This document shows, in pieces, positions 8,171 to 16,315 of a stretch of 27,346 nucleotides of DNA. The stretch is taken from NCBI GenBank assembly GCA_046760905.1, contig JBHIFB010000030.1, positions 1 to 27,346 on the forward strand. Reading direction: 5' to 3'. Each line of letters begins with the position of its first letter. Within the stretch, counting starts at the first letter, position 1. Origin of the DNA: JBHIFB01 sp046760905. GTDB taxonomy: Bacteria; Gemmatimonadota; CAZMKB01. A program made the translations under genes and the position numbers. Under the pieces are notes generated by a model. That model saw only the letters and a list, made by a program, of their open reading frames with translations. It did no database searches and was not told the origin of the DNA.

Positions 8171-9748
8171 ATGAGGAGAGAAAGGTCTGAGAGAGGTTCC
8201 GGCCAGGGGCGGGAGATCTGGAAGACCAGGATGGGGCTCATTCTTGCCATGGCCGGTAATGCTGTTGGACTAGGTAACTTCCTTCGCTTTCCTGTACAGG
8301 CAACCCAAAACGGCGGCGGTACATTCATGATTCCTTATTTTGTTGCATTCCTACTCCTCGGCATACCGCTCATGTGGATGGAATGGAGCATAGGACGCTA
8401 CGGCGGACTGTCCGGACACGGTTCCGCTCCTGGAATGTTCCAGGCTCTCTGGAGGAGGCCGGTGAGCAAGTACCTGGGAGTACTCGGGATCTTCCTGCCG
8501 CTTACGATAGTGATCTACTATACATATATTGAATCTTGGACTCTGGCATTCAGTTTCTACTCCGCAGCAGGTAAGTACTTCGGTGCGGACACGAGGGAAG
8601 CGATGGGCGCCTTCCTCAGCGGCTTCCAGGGCCTCGAGAGCAATGAATTCTTCACGAACCTCTGGCCTGCATACTTTTTCTTCATGGTGACGCTAACGGT
8701 CAATCTTCTCATCCTGTCGAGGGGTATAGTCGGAGGCATAGAGAAGCTCGCGAAGATAGCCATGCCGCTTCTTTTTATTTTCGCCCTCATATTGGTTGTG
8801 AGAGTGCTGACTTTGGGAACCCCCGATCCTCTGCATCCCGAGTGGAATGTGAGAAACGGTCTGGCATTCATCTGGAACCCAGATTTTTCCCGGCTATCCG
8901 AGGGTTCAATATGGCTTGCGGCCTCGGGCCAGATATTCTTCACCATGAGTCTTGGCATGGGGGCGATCCACTGCTATGCGAGCTATTTGAAAAAGAGGGA
9001 TGATATAGTGCTTACGGGATTGACCACGTCCATGACGAACGAGTTCTGTGAAGTGGTGCTTGGCGGAACGATCGCCATACCCGTCGCCTTCGCCTTCTTC
9101 GGCGCCACCGAAACACTAGCCATTGCGCAGGGAGGTGCGTTCGATCTTGGCTTCCAGTCGCTTCCGGTGATCTTCCAGAGGATACCTGCCGGGACTATCT
9201 TTGGCGCACTCTGGTTTGCTCTGCTTTTCTTTGCCGGTATCACCTCGGCGGTCGCCCTTTCACAACCGGCGATGGCCTTCATGCAGGATGAACTGGGCAT
9301 GGGGAGGGGGCGGGCCGTCAAGGTCCTGGCAGCAGTGATGTTTTTGTGTTCTCAGCCTGTGATCTTCCTTCTAGGACATGGATTCCTGGATGAGATGGAT
9401 TACTGGGCCGGCACATTCGGGCTTGTTGTGCTTGCAATGGTTGAGTCCGTGCTATTCGTGTGGATATTCGGAATGGGCAAGGCCTGGGAAGAAATCCATG
9501 AAGGTGCCGACATGAGGGTGCCTCGATTCTTCTATTACGTAATGAAGTATATCACTCCGATGTTTCTGATCGTGATGCTCGTGGCATGGTTCATACAGGA
9601 TGGGATGGACATGCTGACAATGGTAGGGGTTCCAGAAGAGGATGTTTCTTACAGGTGGGCGGCGAGAGTCATGATGATAGGGCTGTTTGCACTCATTGCG
9701 TTCGGTGTACGAATAGCATGGGGAAGGAAAGGCGGTGAGAGTGGATGA
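8171..9748 (+). CDS. LeuT-type sodium:amino-acid symporter (NSS/SNF family), copy 2
   Basis: This 525-residue close paralogue of the preceding transporter is also 12-helix and LeuT-like. Sodium-site and gate residues are kept: GNAVGLGNFLRFP, TNEFCEVVLGG and DEMDYWAG. The pocket differs from both LeuT and copy 1. Helix 6 reads FFTMSLGMG (LeuT F259 is Met) and helix 8 reads AGITSAVALSQP (LeuT S356 is Ala, I359 is Leu). From memory, Met at the first position also occurs in the broad-specificity transporter MhsT. A strong GGGAGG lies 5 nt before the ATG. The 54-nt gap after copy 1 holds no terminator. The end overlaps the following small gene by 4 nt (ATGA). The two copies probably arose by tandem duplication and then diverged in substrate. 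Confidence 0.93.
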   Translation: MRRERSERGSGQGREIWKTRMGLILAMAGNAVGLGNFLRFPVQATQNGGGTFMIPYFVAFLLLGIPLMWMEWSIGRYGGLSGHGSAPGMFQALWRRPVSKYLGVLGIFLPLTIVIYYTYIESWTLAFSFYSAAGKYFGADTREAMGAFLSGFQGLESNEFFTNLWPAYFFFMVTLTVNLLILSRGIVGGIEKLAKIAMPLLFIFALILVVRVLTLGTPDPLHPEWNVRNGLAFIWNPDFSRLSEGSIWLAASGQIFFTMSLGMGAIHCYASYLKKRDDIVLTGLTTSMTNEFCEVVLGGTIAIPVAFAFFGATETLAIAQGGAFDLGFQSLPVIFQRIPAGTIFGALWFALLFFAGITSAVALSQPAMAFMQDELGMGRGRAVKVLAAVMFLCSQPVIFLLGHGFLDEMDYWAGTFGLVVLAMVESVLFVWIFGMGKAWEEIHEGADMRVPRFFYYVMKYITPMFLIVMLVAWFIQDGMDMLTMVGVPEEDVSYRWAARVMMIGLFALIAFGVRIAWGRKGGESG

Positions 9749-9879
9749 ACCCGGCGCAGGAACTTACAATACTCGGATGGATTTTTCTCGTCGGTTCTTG
9801 GTCTGCGATAACGGTAGCTGTTTGCTACTGCTTCTACAGAGTGCTTAAAAGCCCCCGATCGCCGGATGAGGAGGACTAG
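9745..9879 (+). CDS. 44-residue single-helix membrane protein, possible MetS-like transporter subunit
   Basis: The start ATG overlaps the TGA of the second symporter (ATGA). The encoded 44-residue peptide begins MNPAQELTILGWIFLVGSWS, continues through one hydrophobic helix (about residues 8-32) and ends in a charged cytosolic-looking tail with Arg/Lys then PDEED. Small one-helix proteins encoded directly after NSS transporters are known from the MetP-MetS methionine transporter of Corynebacterium, where the small subunit is needed for transport. The overlap implies translational coupling and near-equal synthesis. Copy 1 of the transporter has no such gene after it. The subunit role is inferred from position, size and topology, not from a confirmed family match. 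Confidence 0.65.
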   Translation: MNPAQELTILGWIFLVGSWSAITVAVCYCFYRVLKSPRSPDEED

Positions 9880-9924
9880 TAAGACGCCGTAGAAGTTCTT
9901 CCATTTATGATAGAGGGTGGTGAT

Positions 9925-11235
9925 ATGAGGATTGCCATTATCGGAGGGGGTCCGGCCGGCTCTTTCTGTGCCATACAGCTCATCAAGAATACCCAGGCCA
10001 AAGAGCACCAGATAACGATTTACGACAGCAAGCTTTTCTCGAAGCTGGGTCCTCCCGGCTGCAACCTCGGTGCAGGAGTTATCGCCAGGAGTATGATCCA
10101 GGATCTCGAGCACAGCAATATCCACATCCCACCCCACGTCATCCAGTGCAAGATAAGCGGTTTCTCTTTCTACGCCGAGGGTGGCGAACGGCATTTTAAG
10201 ATCCCTGAAGATCAGACTTTCTATTCAGTGTTTCGCGGTGGTGGACCCAGGGACAAACTCATGGGGGAGGCGGAGAGTTTCGACAAAGCCATACTCGAGC
10301 ATGCGATGTCTCTGGGTGCCGAACAGGTTGAGGCAAGTATCGGGGACATGATTTTTCCCGGGGATTCAGACGGACCCTTTCATCTAAAAGCGACGGACGG
10401 GAGAGTCTTCGGTGCAGATGTTGTCGTGGGTGCCTTCGGTGTCAACAGCGCACTCGGGAAAAAGCTCGGCAACAAGGGGATCGGTTACAAGCCGCCCAGG
10501 ACCATCAAATCTTTTCAGGCAGAGATACCGCTCGATGAGGAATTTATCGCGGAGTCATATGGAGAGAAAATAAAGGTGTTGAGCTTCCGCATTCCCGGAG
10601 TGAGGTTCATTGCCCTGACTCCCAAGAAGGGCTATGTCACGGTGACAGTCATCGGCAAGCATGCCCAGAGGGCAGACCTGGAATGGATCCTGAGGAATGA
10701 AAGGATACTCAGACATTTCCCGAAAGGATTCATTCCACCTAAAGAATACTGCTTCTGCCAGCCGAAGCTTCCCGTGTCACCTGCCCGCCGCCCATACAGT
10801 GACAGGTTCGTGGTGATCGGTGATGCCAACGTGTCGAGGTATTATAAAAACGGTATAGGCTCAGCTTTTATGACCGCAAAGTTCGCCGCGGAAGACATTT
10901 CCTCAGGGAGGATAAGCGGAAAAGAATTCCGTGACAATTACTACAGAAAATGCCTGAGGGAATATCACAGAGATAACATATATGGGAAAATCATGTTTCT
11001 TTTGAACGACATCATATCAAAATCACAGTTCTTCTCCTCCGTCCACCTGGATGTTGCTAAGAAGGGTTCGGTCTTGTCTCCGCTTGGGAAAAACATGATC
11101 GATGAAATCCTCATAGACCTGTTCACAGGGGAATCACCCTATCGTCACATTTTCTACGAAGTCCTGAGTCCCAGGTTGCAGTATGAGCTCATCATGCATT
11201 CGATAGAAAAACTTGGAGGCATGCTCCGTGGCTGA
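9925..11235 (+). CDS. geranylgeranyl-reductase-like FAD-dependent oxidoreductase, copy 1
   Basis: This 436-residue flavoprotein starts with a Rossmann dinucleotide motif (MRIAIIGGGPAGSFCA). A second FAD-contact region follows at about residues 170-185 (VVVGAFGVNSALGK), then the GD motif FVVIGDANVSRYYKNGIGSA at about 300-320. The layout is that of the geranylgeranyl reductase/FAD_binding_3 group. In typical members the GD motif continues with Ala-Gly and Pro-Phe; here it is replaced by NVSRYY, so activity on the usual polyprenyl substrate is uncertain. I chose the ATG at 9925 because GAGGG lies 7 nt upstream; the ATG at 9907 has no site. It lies 45 nt after the small membrane protein gene and ends inside the next gene, so it belongs to the transporter operon. 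The substrate is unknown. Confidence 0.8.
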   Translation: MRIAIIGGGPAGSFCAIQLIKNTQAKEHQITIYDSKLFSKLGPPGCNLGAGVIARSMIQDLEHSNIHIPPHVIQCKISGFSFYAEGGERHFKIPEDQTFYSVFRGGGPRDKLMGEAESFDKAILEHAMSLGAEQVEASIGDMIFPGDSDGPFHLKATDGRVFGADVVVGAFGVNSALGKKLGNKGIGYKPPRTIKSFQAEIPLDEEFIAESYGEKIKVLSFRIPGVRFIALTPKKGYVTVTVIGKHAQRADLEWILRNERILRHFPKGFIPPKEYCFCQPKLPVSPARRPYSDRFVVIGDANVSRYYKNGIGSAFMTAKFAAEDISSGRISGKEFRDNYYRKCLREYHRDNIYGKIMFLLNDIISKSQFFSSVHLDVAKKGSVLSPLGKNMIDEILIDLFTGESPYRHIFYEVLSPRLQYELIMHSIEKLGGMLRG

Positions 11236-12469
11236 AGAGATGAGGCATATGGGGCCCTTGAGAGATGGCGGAACGGTTGCAATTATCGGTGGCGGACCCG
11301 GTGGCTCCAGCTGTGCCATCTCACTTATCAGGGAATCGGCGAGGCTCGGCAGGGATGTGAAAGTGGTAGTGTTCGAGCCGAAGTATTTCGGCTCACATTA
11401 CAACCAGTGTCTCGGTGTCCTCTCTCCCCCACTGAACGTGATCCTCGAGGAATGGTTGGGACTCCGGCTTCCGCCGGAGATGTTTCTGAGGGAAATAAAG
11501 GGGTATGTACTTCATTCGGGTGGGGTGAATATAGATCTTGTGAAAGGCGAAGAAGGAAGAGCTTCATGGGCTGTGAGGCGGGTTGAGCTGGACAAATTCT
11601 TTCTAGATAAAGTTGAACAGATGGGCGCCGATGTGATCAAGAGCAGGGTCACAAATCTTGAGTTTCATCCGGAGGATGTGGTGATCTATCATGAGAGCGG
11701 TTGCCTCTCCGCCGATGTCATGGTCGGGGCTTTCGGACTTGATAGCACTTTGAGGTCTGTGCTGAGGAAGATCACACCATACCACCCTCCCGGATACCTC
11801 GAAGCGGTTGTGACCAGGCTTCACCCGAAAGACATAGGTTATGTCGATGCATTCGAAGGAAGAATCCACGCTTACCTCCCACGATTCCCCGAAGTCGAGT
11901 TTGCCGCCCTCGTTCCAAAAGGGAATCACATAAGTATCGTTGTGGCCGGGGACAAGGTGAACATCAAGGTCCTCAAGCGTTTCCTTGCGTTGCCGGAGGT
12001 GAGTTCAAAAATCCCATTCGATTATGAGGTCACGCATGTATTCAAGGGCGCGTTTCCGAATGAAACGGGCAAGGGGATCTACGGCAACAGATACGTACTC
12101 ATAGGCGATAGTGCGGGGCTAGTCAGACCTTTCAAAGGTAAGGGGATAAACTCCGCGGTCATAACCGGTTATCTGGCGGCCCGCAACATCCTTGATGTGG
12201 GGATCTCAAAGAGGGCTTTCGAGAACTTCTATGAACAATGCAAGTTCCTTACACAGGATCTCTGGTACGGAAGATTCGTGAGGGCATTTGTAAATTTTTT
12301 CTCAAACCACATGGATCTTAAACCCTTCCTGAGAGCGGCGAAAAAAGATGTGGTGATGAGGGAGGCACTTTACAATTCGGTGTCAGGTGAGGATACTTAC
12401 AAGAATATCGTGAGAAGCTGCCTGAATCATAAAACGTTCCTATCGATCCTGTCAGGATACATGCATTAG
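11228..12469 (+). CDS. geranylgeranyl-reductase-like FAD-dependent oxidoreductase, copy 2
   Basis: This 413-residue paralogue of the preceding flavoprotein has GTVAIIGGGPGGSSCA near the N-terminus and CLGVLSPPLN matching the family C-x-G-x-LSP region. Its GD motif is canonical: YVLIGDSAGLVRPFKGKGIN. Unlike copy 1 it therefore looks like a standard member, able to reduce a lipid or isoprenoid double bond or carry out related flavin chemistry. I chose GTG at 11228 because GGAGG lies 8 nt upstream, giving an 8-nt overlap with copy 1; TTG 11213 and ATG 11240 are alternatives without comparable sites. Its TAG overlaps the stop of the convergent HTH gene by 3 nt. Adjacent paralogues may form a heterodimer, which is inference. 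The link to the amino-acid transporters is unexplained. Confidence 0.8.
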   Translation: MAEEMRHMGPLRDGGTVAIIGGGPGGSSCAISLIRESARLGRDVKVVVFEPKYFGSHYNQCLGVLSPPLNVILEEWLGLRLPPEMFLREIKGYVLHSGGVNIDLVKGEEGRASWAVRRVELDKFFLDKVEQMGADVIKSRVTNLEFHPEDVVIYHESGCLSADVMVGAFGLDSTLRSVLRKITPYHPPGYLEAVVTRLHPKDIGYVDAFEGRIHAYLPRFPEVEFAALVPKGNHISIVVAGDKVNIKVLKRFLALPEVSSKIPFDYEVTHVFKGAFPNETGKGIYGNRYVLIGDSAGLVRPFKGKGINSAVITGYLAARNILDVGISKRAFENFYEQCKFLTQDLWYGRFVRAFVNFFSNHMDLKPFLRAAKKDVVMREALYNSVSGEDTYKNIVRSCLNHKTFLSILSGYMH

Positions 12470-12693
12470 CCGTCAGGTGCCTCAGGCTCATGCAGACGCT
12501 TGCTATTGTTATTATCGTTTCTGACAGTTCGAGGTCTCTTCCTCTCGAGCCTCCTGAATTTGCGCTCAAACTCCTCCATGGTGGAAAATCCAAGTTTCTT
12601 TGCAATCGACTCGATCGAAAGATCTGTCTGTACGATCAGGCGGCGGGCCTCCATGATTTTTAAATAATCGAGTGTCGAGACATCATGATCCAT
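12466..12693 (-). CDS. 75-residue protein with a single AraC-type helix-turn-helix
   Basis: Residues about 15-55 (EARRLIVQTDLSIESIAKKL then GFSTMEEFERKFRRLERKRP) match the second helix-turn-helix half of AraC regulators, including the GFS turn and the F-x-R-x-F/KR end. The first half and any ligand domain are absent, so this is either a truncated regulator or a small DNA-binding adaptor. A longer frame reaches ATG 12789, but that start lies upstream of the promoter element at 12754-12787. The ATG at 12693 has GGAAGGG 9 nt upstream, so the short form is preferred. It diverges from the CHAT gene and converges with the flavoprotein gene. Sharing its promoter element with the anti-sigma gene suggests membership in the ECF sigma regulon. 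Confidence 0.7.
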   Translation of the reverse strand: MDHDVSTLDYLKIMEARRLIVQTDLSIESIAKKLGFSTMEEFERKFRRLERKRPRTVRNDNNNSKRLHEPEAPDG

Positions 12694-12735
12694 GAAATGT
12701 TTCCCTTCCGTTAAAATGTCCGATTCAGATGGAGC

Positions 12736-12763
12736 TTGATTTAAGGCTCCTCTATTATATATA
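12736..12763 (+). promoter_or_regulatory. possible promoter for the CHAT gene
   Basis: TTGATT (12736-12741) followed after 16 nt by TATATA (12758-12763) points toward the CHAT gene. The AT tract is shared with the minus-strand element in the opposite direction, so any two promoters here would overlap and compete. Confidence 0.3.
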
Positions 12764-12787
12764 TTTGACGAAAGGCGAAAATCTTTC
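12754..12787 (-). promoter_or_regulatory. shared promoter-like element, HTH gene copy
   Basis: On the minus strand the order is GAAAGATTTTC, six variable bases, then CGTCAAATATATATAAT. The element at 16259-16292 before the anti-sigma gene has the same arrangement and matches at 29 of 34 positions. The terminal TATAAT can serve as a -10 box. The CGTC and GAAAG blocks recall ECF-type promoters, although the spacing (12 nt between GAAAG and CGTC) is shorter than the usual 16. Start of transcription would fall near 12747, 54 nt before the chosen ATG. Confidence 0.6.
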
Positions 12788-12820
12788 ATCTGCAGTGAAT
12801 TTTTTTAAGGGACTGTGAAA

Positions 12821-15598
12821 ATGGGGCTTTTTCCCACATTGACTGATGCGAGAATTAAAATCTGTCTCATTTGTTACGCTCTCCTTCCACATGTTCCCAC
12901 GCTTTTCGGGACATTCACAATAGGCGCCTCGCCCGCCCGTTCCACTGAATTACCTGTTGAAGAAGCAATTTCAAAGGAGAATACGTTTGGGACAGACGTT
13001 TGGGATTTGAGCCGTGACGAGGCAATTTCACTCATCGATAGCCTCCAAACAGAGGTTCAACTTAATCGTTTTATTGGAAATTATAAGCTGGCGGAGGAGA
13101 ATGACTCTATCCAGCTCGAGCTGGGAAAGATCTTTTATGAAAAAAGTGGTGATAGCTCTTTTCTGGAGGTGACACGGGCCCTGGAGAGGAAGCTGAACTT
13201 ATCCCGTCTGAATAGGATGAGGATGATTCATGGAAGTTTTGATAGAAATGCCCAGATAGATTCGCTCCTCGCCGTTCGTGATGTCTATGTGAGACACGGC
13301 CTGAGAACCCAGGAGCTCACGACAGATCTGTTGCTAGGGGAGTTATATATTGCCTTCGCTAGGGCCGATTGCCCGAAAGCACTTGCCCGGTTTTTGAATG
13401 CGCTGACCATTGCGAGAGAGGAGAACTTACACTCGTGGGAAGCTCATTCCCTCATCGGATTGGCGCGTCTTTTCAAGGTGATCAAACGAGACGATATAGC
13501 AAGGGAGTATTTCGAGAAAGCCCGAGAAATTGGCGAGAGGATTGAGGACCCGATAGTGTTATATAGAGCGCTTTATGGGCTCGCCTGGATTGAGCTTGCC
13601 ATAGGTGATCCGGCGGTTGCCTACCGTAAATTCATGGAGGCAAGAGAGTTATCGACCACAGTATTCTTGAGGAGAGATGATGGCACCATCCATTACGCCC
13701 TGGGGGAGGCCATGCGGAAGATGGGAGATATGGAAGCTGCTCTCGGGGAGTTGAACCGTGCAAAGGAATGGGCGCAGGAGAAGGGTTTTGAAATCGCTTT
13801 ACTGGACATTTCCTTCTCGATTGGACAGATCTATGAGGAAACCGGATCATTGGAAGATGCGAAAGAATTGTATGAAGAAATCATTTACTCCGCAGCGGAC
13901 TCATGCATGAGCTCGTCTCAGTGGAATGCGGCTCTCCGCCTCGGAATCATGGCTGAGCGGGAGGGATACATACAGGATGCGATGGACTGGTACAGGAATG
14001 CTATCTCGTGCCTTGAGTTTTACCGGGGGAAAATGGGATTGGAAGAATTGAAACTCCCTTTCCTTGAGAATAAGATGCTGCCTTATGAGCGTCTCATAGG
14101 GCTTTTGTATCGCGCCAGCAGGGGATCACAATCGAAGGGAAAAATCGAGGAGATGGCCCTCGAGTACTGCGAGAGGTCGAGGATGAGAAGCTTTCTCGAT
14201 GTGTGTGGTATGAAGCCCCCCTGGCCTGAAGCGGAGGTGGAGGAGGAGCTCGTTGGGAAAGAGAGACTATTGCTTCAAAGGGTTAACCAGTTGAGGATGA
14301 GGCTCATATCAGGTAGCGCTTCTGCTTCCGACAGGGAGATGGCACTGAAGGAAATAGAAGATCTCAAGCTGGCTCTGGTGGAGCTGAGGCTCTCGAGAGA
14401 ACTCTCTACCTCCAAAGATGCGGCTGGATCAGGCTATCCGGATATCCTGATGCTGGATGATGTGAGGAAAAAGATTCTTGACCCCGGCACATGCATTCTT
14501 GAGTACTTCGTGGGAGATGAATCTTCCTTCGCCTGGTTGTTAGAACAGGATGGAATCAGAATGGTTGAGCTCCCTCAACTCTCGCACGAATACCGGCCAG
14601 CTGGTCTGTACATCGATCTGCTTTCTCAGGGAGACCAACCACATTCCTCTATTGGCAAAAGACTCTACAGAGATCTCATCGGTCCCTTTGAAGATGATAT
14701 CCTCAGCAAGAGCTCTCTTATAATCGTGCCTGATGGTGCGCTCAATTACCTTCCCTTCGAGAGTCTCGCCATCGATAATGGAAGTCATACAGGCGATGAT
14801 ATCAAATATCTGATCGATGAGTTCGAAATCTCCTATGCCCCTTCGATCTCGACACTGCTCGCTCTCCTGGACAGGCCGGCTTCACGTTCAGGGTCCCGAG
14901 ACAGGATCCTTGCACTTGGAGATCCCGTGAACGGCGAGGAAACCGGGTTCTTAGAAAGGTTCGTTGGTGCAATTACAGCCGGCCGTGAGGATGAACAGCT
15001 CGTTTCATCATCTATTTCGAAGGCATGGGCCTTTCCCAGGCTCAAGAAATCGGGCGATGAAGTGAAGAGAATCGCCGCCATGTTCCCGGAGGATAGGCGG
15101 ACCGTGCTTCTCGGAAAAGAGGCTCATGAAGCGGCTTTTAAAAAATTGCCACTGGATGAATATCAGATAATACACTTCGCTACACATGGCATATATGACG
15201 ATCAGAGCCCTGAATTTTCTGGACTTCTATTCTCTCGTGACCCTGACCGTGATGGTGAGGATGGGCTCCTGGTGGTGGATGAGATCAGCCAGATGAAGCT
15301 AAGTGCATCCCTGGTTGTACTCTCAGGCTGCGAGACGGGCCTCGGGAATTATGTTCGCGGGGAAGGAGTTGTCGGTCTCACACGGGCCTTTCTCACTGCC
15401 GGTGTCTCCTCGGCGGTCGTCAGCCTCTGGGAAGTGGACGATGAGAGGACGGCTGACTTCATGGAAGAATTTTATAGAGGTTACAGAAGCGGTCTCGCAA
15501 AGAGAGAAGCCCTGAGTGCTGCGAAGAGGCGCATGAGGCGGAAAGGTAAAAATAGCACTGAATGGGCGCCGTTTGTCCTGACAGGGGACTACAGATAA
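12821..15598 (+). CDS. exported TPR-CHAT caspase-like protein
   Basis: This 925-residue protein has three parts. An N-terminal hydrophobic segment (about 12-42) looks like a signal peptide or anchor. Helical TPR-type repeats span about 160-420 and are followed by a coiled-coil-rich linker. The C-terminal CHAT domain covers about 560-925. The caspase-like catalytic pair is visible: H789 in HFATHG and C837 in LSGCETG. Both are intact, so protease activity is likely. I chose the ATG at 12821 (AAGGGA 8 nt upstream) over the GTG two codons earlier. The gene diverges from the HTH gene and converges, 15 nt apart, on the anti-sigma gene. TPR-CHAT proteins next to sigma factors recall the Csx29-RpoE arrangement of type III-E CRISPR loci, but no CRISPR components are present. 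The target is unknown; the anti-sigma ectodomain is a candidate. Confidence 0.88.
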   Translation: MGLFPTLTDARIKICLICYALLPHVPTLFGTFTIGASPARSTELPVEEAISKENTFGTDVWDLSRDEAISLIDSLQTEVQLNRFIGNYKLAEENDSIQLELGKIFYEKSGDSSFLEVTRALERKLNLSRLNRMRMIHGSFDRNAQIDSLLAVRDVYVRHGLRTQELTTDLLLGELYIAFARADCPKALARFLNALTIAREENLHSWEAHSLIGLARLFKVIKRDDIAREYFEKAREIGERIEDPIVLYRALYGLAWIELAIGDPAVAYRKFMEARELSTTVFLRRDDGTIHYALGEAMRKMGDMEAALGELNRAKEWAQEKGFEIALLDISFSIGQIYEETGSLEDAKELYEEIIYSAADSCMSSSQWNAALRLGIMAEREGYIQDAMDWYRNAISCLEFYRGKMGLEELKLPFLENKMLPYERLIGLLYRASRGSQSKGKIEEMALEYCERSRMRSFLDVCGMKPPWPEAEVEEELVGKERLLLQRVNQLRMRLISGSASASDREMALKEIEDLKLALVELRLSRELSTSKDAAGSGYPDILMLDDVRKKILDPGTCILEYFVGDESSFAWLLEQDGIRMVELPQLSHEYRPAGLYIDLLSQGDQPHSSIGKRLYRDLIGPFEDDILSKSSLIIVPDGALNYLPFESLAIDNGSHTGDDIKYLIDEFEISYAPSISTLLALLDRPASRSGSRDRILALGDPVNGEETGFLERFVGAITAGREDEQLVSSSISKAWAFPRLKKSGDEVKRIAAMFPEDRRTVLLGKEAHEAAFKKLPLDEYQIIHFATHGIYDDQSPEFSGLLFSRDPDRDGEDGLLVVDEISQMKLSASLVVLSGCETGLGNYVRGEGVVGLTRAFLTAGVSSAVVSLWEVDDERTADFMEEFYRGYRSGLAKREALSAAKRRMRRKGKNSTEWAPFVLTGDYR

Positions 15599-15613
15599 GG
15601 ATCACGGACGGGG

Positions 15614-16213
15614 TCAATCGGCCTCGATTGAGAAGGATGAGACCGGCGAAGCCGATAGCAGCCGGCCGTTATCGTCCTTCGCTTCTACTTTCCAGTAATA
15701 GGTTTTGTTCTGTTCGAATGGCCCTTCTCTGGTGATGTCGATCTCTATGTTATACTGAGCCGTCTCGGAGGAGAAGATCACGTCTCCTTTTTCATCGAAT
15801 ACCAAGAGGGTATAGGAGGAAGCCTTAAGCGAGGAATCCCAGTTAAATGACAGGCTGGTTTCTTTTTGAGTTCCCCTGGGTCCTATCAGGGTGATGGAAG
15901 AGCCGGATATCTGCCGGCCCCTTTTTGTTGCCGGCTCATTTGACAGGTAATGGAACGTTGCGGTGAATGCGAGTAAACATACGGCTGCTGCTATGGCAGG
16001 GATGTACCACTTCCTTCCGCGGGAGGTCTTTCTCTTCGCCCTTGAGCGAGTGATGTGCCAGAGTGGTGCAGTATCATAAAGGTCTTCGAAGCATTCATCG
16101 CACCGAAGGATGTGCTCCTCCAGCGATATCTTCTCTTCCTCGGGCAGGATCCCCAGTTCGTATGCTCCCAGCAACTCATGCAAGTGCGGTTTGCTACATC
16201 TGCTTTCGCTCAT
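15614..16213 (-). CDS. membrane anti-sigma factor with zf-HC2 zinc finger and Ig-like ectodomain
   Basis: In this 199-residue protein the first 50 residues form an anti-sigma zinc-binding domain (H34-x3-C38-x2-C41, with H10 or H12 as the likely fourth ligand). One membrane helix follows at about 70-92 (WYIPAIAAAVCLLAFTATF). The rest is a beta-rich Ig/fibronectin-like domain ending in YYWKVEAKDDNGR and SFSIEAD, outside the cytoplasm. This is the usual architecture for holding an ECF sigma factor at the membrane until an outside signal frees it. It lies 102 nt downstream of the sigma gene and has its own promoter-like element in that gap. ATG 16213 has GGGAG 5 nt upstream; ATG 16225 (GAGG, 4 nt) is almost as good. 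Confidence 0.85.
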   Translation of the reverse strand: MSESRCSKPHLHELLGAYELGILPEEEKISLEEHILRCDECFEDLYDTAPLWHITRSRAKRKTSRGRKWYIPAIAAAVCLLAFTATFHYLSNEPATKRGRQISGSSITLIGPRGTQKETSLSFNWDSSLKASSYTLLVFDEKGDVIFSSETAQYNIEIDITREGPFEQNKTYYWKVEAKDDNGRLLSASPVSSFSIEAD

Positions 16214-16258
16214 CTCCACTCCCATCCAGCCTCGTCGGGGTTATTCAATCTTGCTCCC

Positions 16259-16292
16259 ATTATATATATTTGACGAGCCCGGAAAATCTTTC
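16259..16292 (-). promoter_or_regulatory. shared promoter-like element, anti-sigma gene copy
   Basis: On the minus strand this is GAAAGATTTTC, six variable bases, CGTCAAATATATATAAT, the same as the HTH-gene element at 12754-12787 apart from the six-base spacer. Start of transcription would be near 16252, giving a leader of about 40 nt. It may let the sigma factor induce its own inhibitor. Confidence 0.6.
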
Positions 16293-16315
16293 AAAAATTT
16301 TCAAATTTTTCATCC

